A stretch of DNA of 64,000 nucleotides from CAVVZJ01 sp963752755 (GTDB taxonomy: Bacteria > Planctomycetota > Planctomycetia > Isosphaerales > Isosphaeraceae): the NCBI GenBank assembly GCA_963752755.1, contig CAVVZJ010000006.1, positions 62,001 through 126,000 of the forward strand, written 5' to 3'. The position numbers and the translations under genes are program-made. Numbering within the stretch: position 1 is the stretch's first letter; every line of letters begins with the position of its first letter. Positions 9,455 to 17,776 of the stretch are shown piece by piece. The notes under the pieces were generated by a model. That model did not search any database. It had not been told where the DNA came from and saw only the letters and a program-made list of their open reading frames with translations.

Positions 9455-9587
9455 ACACGAACCCGCTGATGTTGTCCGGCTGGGAATTGTGAGACAGCCG
9501 CCCCCGGCTGTCGTCCGGTCGGGACAGCTGGGGGCGGCTGGCCCACAGGAGTCGGGCTTGAATCGGATCGCATCAGCGGGTTCGTGT
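9455..9587. repeat. 133-bp element with perfect 17-bp terminal inverted repeats (copy A)
   Basis: It begins ACACGAACCCGCTGATG and ends with the exact reverse complement. Internally it is rich in short palindromes built around GACAGCCGCCC and its complement. A related element in the opposite orientation lies at 51123-51223. Copy A is longer because the central palindrome is partly duplicated. It fills the gap between the cytochrome-type gene and the lipoprotein gene and could also act as a strong hairpin in RNA. No coding capacity is credible. Confidence 0.75.
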
Positions 9588-9588
9588 A

Positions 9589-10776
9589 TCAGGGCTGGGT
9601 CGTCAGCGTCAGCATTTGCGAGGTGGACTGTCCCGAGATCCGATCGTCGAGGGTCAACCGGAGCCGGAAGGGTCCGGGCGGGAGCGACTCGGGCAGGGTC
9701 AGGCGGCCGTTGACGAAGTAGTCGCGACGCCGACGACGGCAGGTGTCGTCGGCCGTGCCGAGCGAGCGAGTCCAGAGCGGCTTCGCGTCGTCGCTTCCGC
9801 CTTCGGCCGGCAGGATCGCGACCGAGGAGGCCAGCCGGGTGCGGTAGTACGTCCCATCGGACTCGGCGTGAAGCCCCTCGACTTCCCAGTAAAGCGTGAT
9901 CGTCTGTCCCGCCTTGAGAGGGGCCGGGTCGGCCGGCTCGTACAGGCCGAACCCATCCACCCGGCGGCAAACGCAGAGGCCGACGATCGCCAGCTCCGGT
10001 TCCTCGGGTGCGGGGGGCGTCGGGGAGACAGGTTCGGCGGTCTCGCGGGATTCGGCCTTGGCGAGCGTGGCGAGGAGCGTCTGCCAGAGGACCAGATCCG
10101 GCTCGATCGTGGAGGGATCTCCGTCGCCGGTCTCGACGAGCCGTCTCAAGACCTGCTCGCGGGCCGCCCAGAGCCCGGCCGGATCGGGCTCGAAACGGGC
10201 GTGGTCCCGGGCCAGTGCCAGGAGCGCATCCAGGCCCGTTCGCCAGGTGACCTCGGGCGTGGCGGCCGGCGCGGGCTCCGCGGCCGGGGGCTCGGGGGGT
10301 GTGCTGCCGGCGGTGTACACCGTGACCCTCACCGCCTCGTCCCGGACCTTGGGCGCCGGCTTCGGAGCCTGGGCGGCGACCTCGGGCACGTTCAGTTCCC
10401 CGGGCGGCGGGAAGGGCTGGGGTTCGGGTTCGTCGAACTCGCTGAGGGTGATCGCCTCGATTTCCCTGGCGCGGACAAGGGCGGCGTCGAGATTCGGCGT
10501 GGGCGCGGCGGGATTCGCGGCGAGTGCCTCGGCGTCGGAGACGGCCCGCAGCGGCAGTGGCGGCAAAGGGACGTGGGCGCGGGCCGTCGTCGTTGGTCCG
10601 GCATCCGGCAATATGGGCGCGGGACGAACCAGCTCGAGGTCGGGAGCGGCGGAGACCTGGCGGGGGTCGAGTGTGGCGGCGGGCCGACGGAGGGGCAGCC
10701 AGCGGCATCCCCCCAGCAGCAGCAAACTCAGGGCGAACCCTGGCGCGGCCCATCGACCCACGTTCCGCAACGGCAT
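9589..10776 (-). CDS. putative lipoprotein, planctomycete-type, unknown function
   Basis: 395 residues. MPLRNVGRWAAPGFALSLLLLGGC is a signal peptide with a lipobox (LLGGC). The middle is proline/alanine-rich. The C-terminal region has an immunoglobulin-like beta pattern: LAIVGLCVCRRVDGFGLYE, then TITLYWEVEGL, then FRLRLTLDDRISGQ. The ATG at 10776 was chosen because it starts the signal sequence; the open frame extending upstream overlaps pxpC on the same strand and is not credible. I do not recognise the family, and envelope location is the only supported inference. Confidence 0.65.
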   Translation of the reverse strand: MPLRNVGRWAAPGFALSLLLLGGCRWLPLRRPAATLDPRQVSAAPDLELVRPAPILPDAGPTTTARAHVPLPPLPLRAVSDAEALAANPAAPTPNLDAALVRAREIEAITLSEFDEPEPQPFPPPGELNVPEVAAQAPKPAPKVRDEAVRVTVYTAGSTPPEPPAAEPAPAATPEVTWRTGLDALLALARDHARFEPDPAGLWAAREQVLRRLVETGDGDPSTIEPDLVLWQTLLATLAKAESRETAEPVSPTPPAPEEPELAIVGLCVCRRVDGFGLYEPADPAPLKAGQTITLYWEVEGLHAESDGTYYRTRLASSVAILPAEGGSDDAKPLWTRSLGTADDTCRRRRRDYFVNGRLTLPESLPPGPFRLRLTLDDRISGQSTSQMLTLTTQP

Positions 10777-10913
10777 CAGACGTCCCTCGATCGGTCTTTG
10801 CGAGAAGGGCGAGAGCCCCGCGGCCGGACAGAATCTCGGCGGCTCGGGGCGTTGGCGACATGCCGTCTCTCGGCGATCTGATCCCGTACCCCATCCCCGA
10901 CGTTCCGGCAAGG

Positions 10914-11843
10914 TCAGTTCCGAAGATCGGAGACAGCCGTTGCGACCCGCAGGAAGAGCGCGTCGCGTTGGTGACGATGCTCGCGGTCGAGCCGGCGAGC
11001 CTCGGCCAGCTCGACCCGACGAAAGGTCACGCCATCGCCCGGCCGGAGCTGCGCCAGGCGATCGAGGTCGGCTGAGATCACCTGGGCGACATGGGGATAG
11101 CCGCCCATCGTGCCCCCGGCCACGCCCAGCACGATCGGCTTCCCCCCGGCCACCTGCACCGCCCCGGGCGCCACTGGCGTGGAAGGGCGGTCGGCGTCCG
11201 CCGGCACGTCCGGCAACTCGGGACCGTCGAGCCGGAGCCCCATCCGATCGGCGAGCGGGCCGACACGGTAGGCCAGACGGTTCCAGTCGAGAGGGCGTGT
11301 GGGAGGAGCGTCGGGAGCATCGAGGATGCGCAGGGTAACGGGTTCGGGGTTGTCCCTCAGGTCCGGCTGGAGCCAGCGTTCGGGGCAATGCCCGCCAGCG
11401 GCCGGCAAAGTTTCCCCGGCTTGCAGGAGCATTTCACTCGATCGGCTGCCCAGGAGGCTCGGCGTTGCGAATCCGCCGAGAACGGCGAGGTAGGTTCGGG
11501 CCCCCTGGTCAGCGGCGCCGAGGACGAGCCGGGCCGCGCGTTCGAGGGTGAACGACATGGGAAGGTGGATCGCCCGTCGCGAGCCGTCTGACCGCTGGAT
11601 CTCGGCCGTCATGGGAGCCCCGGCGAGGGCCAGGGCGAGCGGGACCTGAGCCTCGAATGTTCCGCCCAGCCGCGTCAATTCGAGTGCCGCCGCGCCGGGG
11701 GGATTGCCGAGCAAGACGTTGGCGAGACCCAGGGCCGCCCGGTCGAATGCCCCCGCCACCGGAACGCCCCAGGCCCGATAGCCCGGCCGCCCGAGGTCCT
11801 GGACCGTCGTCGCGAGTCCGGGTCTGACGACGAGCAAGCCCAC
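10914..11843 (-). CDS. pxpC: 5-oxoprolinase subunit C
   Basis: The KipA/biotin-dependent carboxyltransferase-like subunit that, with PxpA and PxpB, converts 5-oxoproline to glutamate using ATP. Family signatures are LATTVQDLGRPGYRAWGVP, AGAFDRAALGLANVLLGNP, ALELTRLGG and the C-terminal GGTMGGYPHVAQVI. At 309 residues it is a usual length. It starts at GTG 11843 with GGAGG upstream. It is separated from pxpA by about 400 bp holding a repeated promoter-like element (see 11937-12240), so it may be transcribed partly on its own. Confidence 0.9.
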   Translation of the reverse strand: MGLLVVRPGLATTVQDLGRPGYRAWGVPVAGAFDRAALGLANVLLGNPPGAAALELTRLGGTFEAQVPLALALAGAPMTAEIQRSDGSRRAIHLPMSFTLERAARLVLGAADQGARTYLAVLGGFATPSLLGSRSSEMLLQAGETLPAAGGHCPERWLQPDLRDNPEPVTLRILDAPDAPPTRPLDWNRLAYRVGPLADRMGLRLDGPELPDVPADADRPSTPVAPGAVQVAGGKPIVLGVAGGTMGGYPHVAQVISADLDRLAQLRPGDGVTFRRVELAEARRLDREHRHQRDALFLRVATAVSDLRN

Positions 11844-11936
11844 GACAAGGCCTCCACGAGGAATTGCGGATCGCGCATCGCGGATGCGGGTTCCTGGTAC
11901 GCTCCGGGAAATTCATCCCGGCAGGCCAGAAAAGAT

Positions 11937-12240
11937 GCTTTCTTTGACGAGCCAAAGGCACTCAGGATGTCCGAGGGACGCCTCGGCGACGCGGCCGGGA
12001 CGCCCTGGGAACGGCGTGAGGACGTGAGGGGGACGCTGCCGCACGATAGAAATCCCAGGTTACAACTGACGAAATGGCATTGATTTAGGACTTTGTCTTG
12101 CCTATTGTGAAGTTTGTTCGGCGCCGGAGACGCAGCAAAGTGATGCGATGCCTGATGAGGAGATTGGAGTCGGGAGGTCCATCGGATTGCCAGGAAGCTA
12201 GCGTTAATTATAGCACACGATCGGGACGTTGGCACGATGG
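11937..12240 (-). other. Repeated intergenic element, copy 1 (promoter-like box, leader and 7x11-nt array)
   Basis: Read on the minus strand, this has TGCTATAAT (TATAAT at 12212-12207), then about 170 nt of sequence recognisably similar to 51320-51488, including CCGAACAAACTTCACAATAG and GGCAAGA. Next is a 77-nt array of seven 11-nt units (12036-11960) and finally GTCAAAGAAAGC (11948-11937). The same layout occurs at 51280-51600, and in degraded form at 27901-28169. It sits between pxpA and pxpC and reads toward pxpC. No reading frame is conserved between the copies. It is a candidate non-coding RNA or a regulatory/chromosomal site; the function is unknown. Confidence 0.7.
11960..12036 (-). 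repeat. Seven tandem 11-nt GCGTC-type units (copy 1)
   Basis: On the minus strand, seven consecutive 11-nt units start GCGTC, ACGTC, CCGTT, GCGTC, GCGTC, GCGTC and ACATC. The first five or six bases of each unit are conserved and the rest vary. The total is exactly 77 nt, as in the other two copies. The period of 11 is close to one DNA helical turn and is not a multiple of three. Confidence 0.75.
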
Positions 12241-12248
12241 GGTTCGCG

Positions 12249-12985
12249 TTAGCCAAAGCTTCGGAGGGGGATTCCCTCGCGATCGAGAACTGAGCGGACG
12301 CGGTCGGCGAGGGCGACGGAATCGGGGTGATCGCCGTGGAGGCAGATGGTTTCGAATCCTCGGCTGACGAGTCGGAGCACCTGGGCCTCGATCTCGGCCG
12401 GATCGGCGAGCACCGCGCCCGGTTCGGTCCGGGGAACGAGCCGGCCATCGGGCTGGTAGCGTCGGTCGGCGAACCCTTCGGCCACGAACCGGACTCCCTC
12501 GTTCCGCGCCATGGACTCGACCGCGCCGCCGGGCTGGCCGAGGATGGGTAGTCCAAGTTCCTTTGCCGCGGCGACCACGCCGGCGGCCACCTCCGGGTCG
12601 CGCTGAGCCTGATTGTAGAGGGCGCCGTGTGGCTTGAGGAACCGGATCGCGACACCCGCTTCCGAGGCGAGATTGGCCAGAGTGGCGACCTGTTCGCAGA
12701 TCAGGGTCTCGACCTCGCCACGATGGACCACGCGCTCGCGACGTCCGAACTCCTGGCGATCCGGAAAGCCCGGGTGCGCCCGACAACCACCCCGCGCGAG
12801 GCCGCCGACCGAAGCGTGGCGGCGATGGTCGGCGGATCGCCCGCGTGGGCACCGCAGCAGATACTCGCCGACGTGACCCGTTCCAGCAAGGGCTCATCCC
12901 AGCCGCAGCCCTCGCCGAGATCGGCATTGAGGTCGATCGCGGGTCGCGGGGCCGGGCCGTCGGTCTCATGGGTGGATTGGTTCAT
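12249..12985 (-). CDS. pxpA: 5-oxoprolinase subunit A (LamB/YcsF family), frame broken
   Basis: The N-terminal frame gives IDLNADLGEGCGWDEPLLER, then VTSASICCGAHAGDPPTIAA, typical of the LamB/YcsF family. The C-terminal frame gives VAIRFLKPHGALYNQAQRDP and FETICLHGDHPDSVALADRV. The break lies near 12740-12770, where the expected HPGFPDRQEFGRRE stretch is in a third frame. One base missing restores a protein of about 245 residues. ATG 12985 starts MNQSTHETDG just before the conserved region. It lies between pxpB and pxpC in the operon. A sequence error is the likeliest cause of the break. Confidence 0.85.
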
Positions 12986-13085
12986 CGGGTACCTGCGATG
13001 AAGCGATGCCAACAAGAGATGGTTCTTCTGGAAGGTACTCGGCGGGCTCCAATCGGGAGACCGAGGAGAGTGTTTGCCGGGGAAC

Positions 13086-13784
13086 CTACGAGAGAGGACG
13101 GCCGGCGGTCGGACAGGAGCCGCGAGGGTCGAGTCGTTCGCCGAGGCGGGCTGAATACTCGGCGCGATCCATCGGGATGAAGCGGAGCCGGTCGCCGGCC
13201 CGGATCGGGAAGTGTTCGTCCTGCAGATCGACGATCTGGAGGGGCGTCCGACCGATCAGGTGCCAGCCACCGGGCGACGCGACGGGATAGACGCCTGTTT
13301 GCCGGCCGGCGATCGCCACCGAACCGTCCAGCACGCGCGCTCGGGGTGACTCGCGACGGGCCAGGCCGCTCAGGGCGGCGGGCAGATAACCGGCATACGG
13401 AAAGCCCGGCTGGAAACCGACGGCGAAGACGTGGTAGATCGTCCCCGAATGCGTCGCGACCACCGCGTCTTCCCTAAGCCCGAGACGTTCCGCGACTTCT
13501 GGCAGGTCTTCACCCTCATAGAGCACCGGGAGTTCAATCAACGTCCCCGCATCCACCGAGGCCTCGACGGGCACGAGGGTGCGGAGGCGGGATTCGAGGG
13601 CGGCGAGGTCGACGCGGTCGGGATCGGCGTAAACCGCGGCGGTGGCATAAGCCAGCACGACGTCTTCCACTCCCGGCTCGGCTGCGAGGGCCGTGCGAGC
13701 GGTTTCGGACCAGGCTCGGGCGTCGGCCTCGTTGGGGAAGCGGGCGAGAAAGGCGCGGTCGCCGAGTGGGACGAGGTCGGTCAA
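13086..13784 (-). CDS. pxpB: 5-oxoprolinase subunit B
   Basis: The KipI-like ATPase-associated subunit of 5-oxoprolinase, 232 residues. The signatures are LVPLGDRAFLARFP near the start, VGFQPGFPYAGYLP in the middle and GVYPVASPGGWHLIGRTPLQ near the end. It starts at TTG 13784, overlapping the stop codon of the preceding AhpD-like gene (TTGA overlap), with GGTGGAG upstream, so the two are translationally coupled. Confidence 0.9.
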   Translation of the reverse strand: MTDLVPLGDRAFLARFPNEADARAWSETARTALAAEPGVEDVVLAYATAAVYADPDRVDLAALESRLRTLVPVEASVDAGTLIELPVLYEGEDLPEVAERLGLREDAVVATHSGTIYHVFAVGFQPGFPYAGYLPAALSGLARRESPRARVLDGSVAIAGRQTGVYPVASPGGWHLIGRTPLQIVDLQDEHFPIRAGDRLRFIPMDRAEYSARLGERLDPRGSCPTAGRPLS

Positions 13785-14395
13785 GTTGGCTCTCCACCCG
13801 AATCATCCCGGGTTGGCTCGCCACCGCGCGGCGGGGGCGACAGAAAGTCGTGCGGGTCCTCCAGGCCGAAGGCGTCGGCCACGCGGTTGAAGAAGGCGAA
13901 CAAGGCGGTGATGTAGACGCATTCGGCGATCTGAGGGTCAGTCCAGCCGAGAGAACGGAGTTGCTCGACCTCGGCATCGGTCGTGCGGTTGGCGTGCTGG
14001 GTGACCAGGCGGACAAAGTCCATCAAGGCCCGTTCGGGAGCGTCCAGGCCAGCGGCGTCGAGGTCGGCGCGGGAGAGGGCGGTGGGAAGGTCCGGGTCGG
14101 CATCCTGCAACTGCAGGAAGAAGGCGTGCGACCCGATTCAGTAGGGGCAACGGTTCAGGGCCGAGACGTAGGTGGCGATCATCTCCTTGAGGCGACGGGT
14201 CAGGTGTCCTTCGGAGAAGTGGACGCGGTCAGAGAAGGCGATCACGTCGCGGAGGAAGTCGGGCCGGAGGCTGAAGCACTTGAGGATGTCGGGGACCTGG
14301 GGGCGGCCTGGGTTCTTCGCGAGCCAGTCGGCATAGACGGCCGCGGCCTCACCGGAGGCGTCTTCTTCGCGAATCCAGCGAATTCGTGCCATCAT
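13781..14395 (-). CDS. AhpD-like peroxidase-related protein with in-frame UGA (candidate selenoprotein)
   Basis: Reads as one 204-residue protein of the carboxymuconolactone decarboxylase/AhpD-like superfamily if the TGA at 14138-14140 is decoded. Upstream are VPDILKCFSLRPDFLRDVIA, FSDRVHFSEGHLTRRLKEMI and ATYVSALNRCPY. The UGA sits exactly where the second Cys of the CxxC motif belongs (Cys83-Pro-Tyr-UGA86). The same frame then continues IGSHAFFLQLQDADPDLP and DPQIAECVYITALFAFFNRV to a TGA at 13781. The conserved His90 follows the motif. A hairpin right after the UGA fits a bacterial SECIS. The start is ATG 14395, or 14392, which has the better ribosome-site spacing. It overlaps pxpB. The alternative is a nonsense mutation or base error from TGC/TGT. 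Confidence 0.75.
14091..14140 (-). promoter_or_regulatory. SECIS-like hairpin following the in-frame UGA
   Basis: Read on the minus strand, the UGA (14140-14138) is followed after 2 nt by CGGGTCG (14135-14129), which pairs perfectly with CGACCCG (14099-14093). Inside, TCCTGC (14118-14113) pairs with GCAGGA (14108-14103) around the loop AGTT. The apical loop begins about 25 nt after the UGA and has a G in its second position. This matches the loose bacterial SECIS rule (loop 16-37 nt downstream, G among the first loop bases). SelB binding is inferred only. Confidence 0.55.
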
Positions 14396-14493
14396 CCAAC
14401 CTCTCGGCGGTAAAATTGCAAGGAGAACGGGTGATGTACCCGCTCAATGATCTCAACGCCAGCACTATACACCTTCTCGCCGGGAGGTGATTC

Positions 14494-15744
14494 ATGTCGA
14501 TTCTCGCGATTCTGGCCGCCTTGATGTTCAGCCCGATGTCGGATTCGGCGGCGGATTTGGTGACACTCCGCGACGGTAAGGTCCTCCGCGGCCAGGTTTA
14601 CAACCCGGATGACCAGGGACTCCTGATCTTCATCATCCGCCGAGCCTGGGCCCAGCAGGAGCTTCCCGAGCAGGCGAAGACCTGGCGGGCGGCCGAGCTT
14701 CCCTGGATGAAACGGGCCCGTGCCGAGCGGCTCGCCCGGCTGCAAGCCTGGTCCCGCGAGCGACGAGCCGTCCTGAGTGCCGATCAAAGCCGTCAAGACC
14801 CGATCCTCCGCTGGCTCGACGACGAGATCGCGCATCTGAGCCGCCTCGGTCCAGACGACGAGCTGCCGCGATTGATGATGGTCGCGCTGGCGCGTCGCGA
14901 GGTGAAGTCCGTCAGCCGACGGCCGCCTGAGCTGGCCCGCCTGCTCCGGCTTGGCTGGCGGGCGGGTTTCCCGGATGTGGAGTCGATGAAGCCGGACGAC
15001 CTGAAGCGGGCCCTCGAAGGGCGGAACTTTGATGTCGCGGGCCAGGACCCAGCCCCGATCAACGACCTGCTGCCGACGCCGATCGAGTCGGACGCCCGCT
15101 GGCTCGCCCGTCGGGCGGCGACCGAGATCGTTCAGGATGGCGCGGAGGCCCGGTTCGTCCGCCATGGCGACTTCGTGATGGCCGAGGGGGCGTCCGGCCA
15201 GCCGATCGACCTGAACGGAGCTCTCTCCGGCCTGCTCGGCTCGGCTCTCGGCGGTAACCTGGCCGACCTCGGCCTGGGTGGCGACCTGGCTGGCCTGGGC
15301 CTCGGCGGGAATCCTGGTGGTCCCGGCGTGGGTCGTCGTCCCGCGGCCGACCCGCTGGAGCCGAAGCTGCGGGCTCTGGCGGCCGAGGGTCGCGTCGGGG
15401 CGATCCTCACACGCCTGGAGATCGCACCCGACCTGGCCGGCGTCCAGGTCGAGACGACGCTCCTGGCCCGCCTCGGCCCCGAGAACTGGCGGCCGGTGGC
15501 GACCCGTTCCGCAACCCTTCGTACCGACCAGCTTCCTCCCGACGCCGCCAACCCGATCGCCGCCGATCCCCAGGTCCAGGCCGTCTTCAACGCCGCCGAC
15601 GCGCTGGGTCTCGGCATCTCTCCCCAGATGAAGCAACGCGCCCTGGCGATCGGCTCCGCCACTCAGGCCGCCCTCGGCCGCGCCGGAGTCGCCCTCCAGG
15701 CCGACCTCGACGCGCTGGCCCTGCCGGTTGTTGGAAGTCCCTGA
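14494..15744 (+). CDS. putative secreted protein, unknown function
   Basis: 416 residues with a short N-terminal signal (MSILAILAALMFSPMSDSAA) followed by VTLRDGKVLRGQVY, a motif often found after the signal peptide of planctomycete periplasmic proteins. A glycine/leucine-rich repeat lies at about residues 245-275 (GNLADLGLGGDLAGLGLGG). The rest is charged and helical. GGGAGG lies just before the ATG. I do not recognise a family. Confidence 0.65.
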   Translation: MSILAILAALMFSPMSDSAADLVTLRDGKVLRGQVYNPDDQGLLIFIIRRAWAQQELPEQAKTWRAAELPWMKRARAERLARLQAWSRERRAVLSADQSRQDPILRWLDDEIAHLSRLGPDDELPRLMMVALARREVKSVSRRPPELARLLRLGWRAGFPDVESMKPDDLKRALEGRNFDVAGQDPAPINDLLPTPIESDARWLARRAATEIVQDGAEARFVRHGDFVMAEGASGQPIDLNGALSGLLGSALGGNLADLGLGGDLAGLGLGGNPGGPGVGRRPAADPLEPKLRALAAEGRVGAILTRLEIAPDLAGVQVETTLLARLGPENWRPVATRSATLRTDQLPPDAANPIAADPQVQAVFNAADALGLGISPQMKQRALAIGSATQAALGRAGVALQADLDALALPVVGSP

Positions 15745-15906
15745 GCGGGCTTCGCCGGAGGATGGGTTGCCTGCGTTGCCGGTTACGCCCGGCGATCCGG
15801 CGGCGGGGCTTCTCCGGACCTGTTCCCGGCTGGCCTCGACACCCTGGCGGGCTGGCCGCTAGGCTGGGTTCTTACCGAGTTGAGCGACGCCAAGGACCCA
15901 CCGACG

Positions 15907-16545
15907 ATGCCGAAGTTTGACCATCACGTCCACACGTCCCGCTATTCTCCAGACAGCCTGATTGACCCCGACGACCTGATCCGCCGCGCCCGCGAGGTTG
16001 GCCTCGACGGTGTGGTCATCACCGAGCACGATTACCAGTGGGAGCCCGACGAGCTGGAAGAACTCCGCGGTCGGGCGAACGGTTTGGTGGTCCTCTCGGG
16101 CGTTGAAGTCTCGGCGCGGGAGGGGCACTTCCTGGTTTACGGGCTACCGGACCTCGACGACGTGGGTCCGGGTATCCGTCTGTCCGAGCTGGTCCGGGTC
16201 GTCGAGCGGCACGAGGCCGCGATCGTGGCGGCGCATCCGTTCCGCTGGGACCAGGAGTTCGATGCGATCCTCCAGGAGCATGGACCGGTCTTCGACGCCC
16301 TGGAGCTGGTCAGCAACAACATCACCCCCGAGACGCGCCGCAAGACGGAGCGCGTGCTGGCCGACAACACCGGTCTGGGTGCGACCGGATCGAGCGACGG
16401 CCACGATCAGGAGGTCGTCGGCTGCTACTTCTCCGAGTTCCCCGCACCGATCCGCACGATGGCCGATTTCGTCGCTTCACTGCACGCCCGCGCCGGTCGC
16501 CCCGGGTTTGGTGAGGGTCGGTCCTTGACGAGCGGGCCGGTCTGA
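15907..16545 (+). CDS. PHP-domain metal-dependent phosphoesterase
   Basis: 212 residues. PKFDHHVHTSRYSPDSLIDP carries the HxH metal motif, VVITEHDY the second metal ligands, LSGVEVSAREGHFLVYG the third set, IVAAHPFRW the conserved histidine and GSSDGHDQEVVGCYF the final ligands. This is a stand-alone PHP domain resembling the TrpH/YciV-type enzymes that act on small phosphoesters. The start is ATG 15907 with AAGGA upstream; a TTG start at 15880 is possible. Its 3' end overlaps the convergent rhomboid frame by about 220 bp. Confidence 0.85.
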   Translation: MPKFDHHVHTSRYSPDSLIDPDDLIRRAREVGLDGVVITEHDYQWEPDELEELRGRANGLVVLSGVEVSAREGHFLVYGLPDLDDVGPGIRLSELVRVVERHEAAIVAAHPFRWDQEFDAILQEHGPVFDALELVSNNITPETRRKTERVLADNTGLGATGSSDGHDQEVVGCYFSEFPAPIRTMADFVASLHARAGRPGFGEGRSLTSGPV

Positions 16546-17776
16546 GGTTCAGGACGATGGTCCGGGCGGGGGTCGGATCCTGTCGCTCCGGGGTCGCGGC
16601 TCGGGCCTGGATCTCGGCGGAGAGGCGACGGAGGCGGTCAGTCTCCTGGGTCTGGTCGCGCTGGAGCTGCGAAGCAATCGCGCGCTCGTCGGCAAGAAAC
16701 GCGGCGACCTCGCGACGGGTGGGCCAGCGGACGGTGGCCCACCAGACGAGTGTGCGATAGCGCCGGAAGGCTGGCGAATCAGAGTCCTCGGTCAGGTCGG
16801 TCAGCCGCTTTTCGAACAGCGCGAGCTGCTGGCGCACGACCCGTCGCAGGGCGTTCTCGGGCGGCTTGACGAAGCCGAGCGGCGAATGGGCCTTCGCTGC
16901 CATGACGCGATAGACCTGTCCGATCTGGACCAGAAGCCGCGCGGTCTTTTCGCGCTCCTGAATCCGGAGTTGCAGCGTCGCGACATCCTGGAGCTTTTGC
17001 CGCCAGTTTGCGGTCTCCCGCTCGGCCAGGCCCACCCGCGACTGGGTCACCACGCAGGCCAGCACGAACAGGGAACTCACGATGCCAGCCGCCAGGGCCC
17101 GTCGCGACCCTTCGTGTCGGACCATCCTCCGATGCGCGAACCCGACCAGCGCCCCGGCGATCGCGCCGCCGGCATGCTCGAAGTTACCGACCTGAGGGAT
17201 CGCCATCCCGATCAAGGCAATGAACAGCAGCAGGCCAACCATCTGCGAACAGTAATAGCGTCCCACGCGTGTTCGGGACCGCCAGCCGACCACCGCCACC
17301 AGCGCGATCAGGCCGCAGATCACCCCGGAGCCGCCCGCGCTCGCCTGCATGGGCGAGGGGTTCACGAACGGCAGGGAGGTCCGGCCGACGGCGGCCAGGA
17401 TGTTCCCCAGGGTCCCGATCACGACATACGTCGCCAGGAACTGCCAGGGACCATACCAGGGCTCGACCATCCGGCCGAGCTGGTAGAACATCAACAGGTT
17501 GAACCCGAGGTGGAACAGGCTTAGGTGGATGAACGTCGCGGTCAAGGCCCGCCACCACTGGCCGTGGAGCACCTCGAATGGGGTTAACGTCCCGAAGCGA
17601 TGGGCCGTGGCGAACCCGATCCCGCCCGAAAGGACGCGGCTGCCGCCCGCATGGATCGAGCCCTGATCCCAGCACATCGCCAGGTAGATGGCCGCCCAGA
17701 GCAGACACAGCGCGATCGTCGCGGGGTGCTTCTCGGATTCCAGTTCCTCCTCGGTCGGCCTGGCGTCGTCATCCAT
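16322..17776 (-). CDS. rhomboid family intramembrane serine protease with C-terminal extension
   Basis: An integral-membrane serine protease. Residues 20-210 hold the six-helix core, with WWRALTATFIHLSLFHLGFN (the conserved R and HxxxFH region), the catalytic Ser150 in SAGGSGVICG and the catalytic His201 in GNFEHAGGAIAG. After a last hydrophobic stretch (GIVSSLFVLACVVTQ) comes a cytoplasmic, coiled-coil-prone extension of about 180 residues. The final 70 residues are Arg/Pro-rich and run antisense through the PHP gene, so the true stop may lie earlier, with a frame error near 16550. It is the last gene of a run that includes gpsA and the DUF1802 gene. Confidence 0.85.
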   Translation of the reverse strand: MDDDARPTEEELESEKHPATIALCLLWAAIYLAMCWDQGSIHAGGSRVLSGGIGFATAHRFGTLTPFEVLHGQWWRALTATFIHLSLFHLGFNLLMFYQLGRMVEPWYGPWQFLATYVVIGTLGNILAAVGRTSLPFVNPSPMQASAGGSGVICGLIALVAVVGWRSRTRVGRYYCSQMVGLLLFIALIGMAIPQVGNFEHAGGAIAGALVGFAHRRMVRHEGSRRALAAGIVSSLFVLACVVTQSRVGLAERETANWRQKLQDVATLQLRIQEREKTARLLVQIGQVYRVMAAKAHSPLGFVKPPENALRRVVRQQLALFEKRLTDLTEDSDSPAFRRYRTLVWWATVRWPTRREVAAFLADERAIASQLQRDQTQETDRLRRLSAEIQARAATPERQDPTPARTIVLNLRPARSSRTDPHQTRGDRRGRAVKRRNRPSCGSVRGTRRSSSRRPPDRGRRSIRSHPDRCCRPARAPSCGASRG

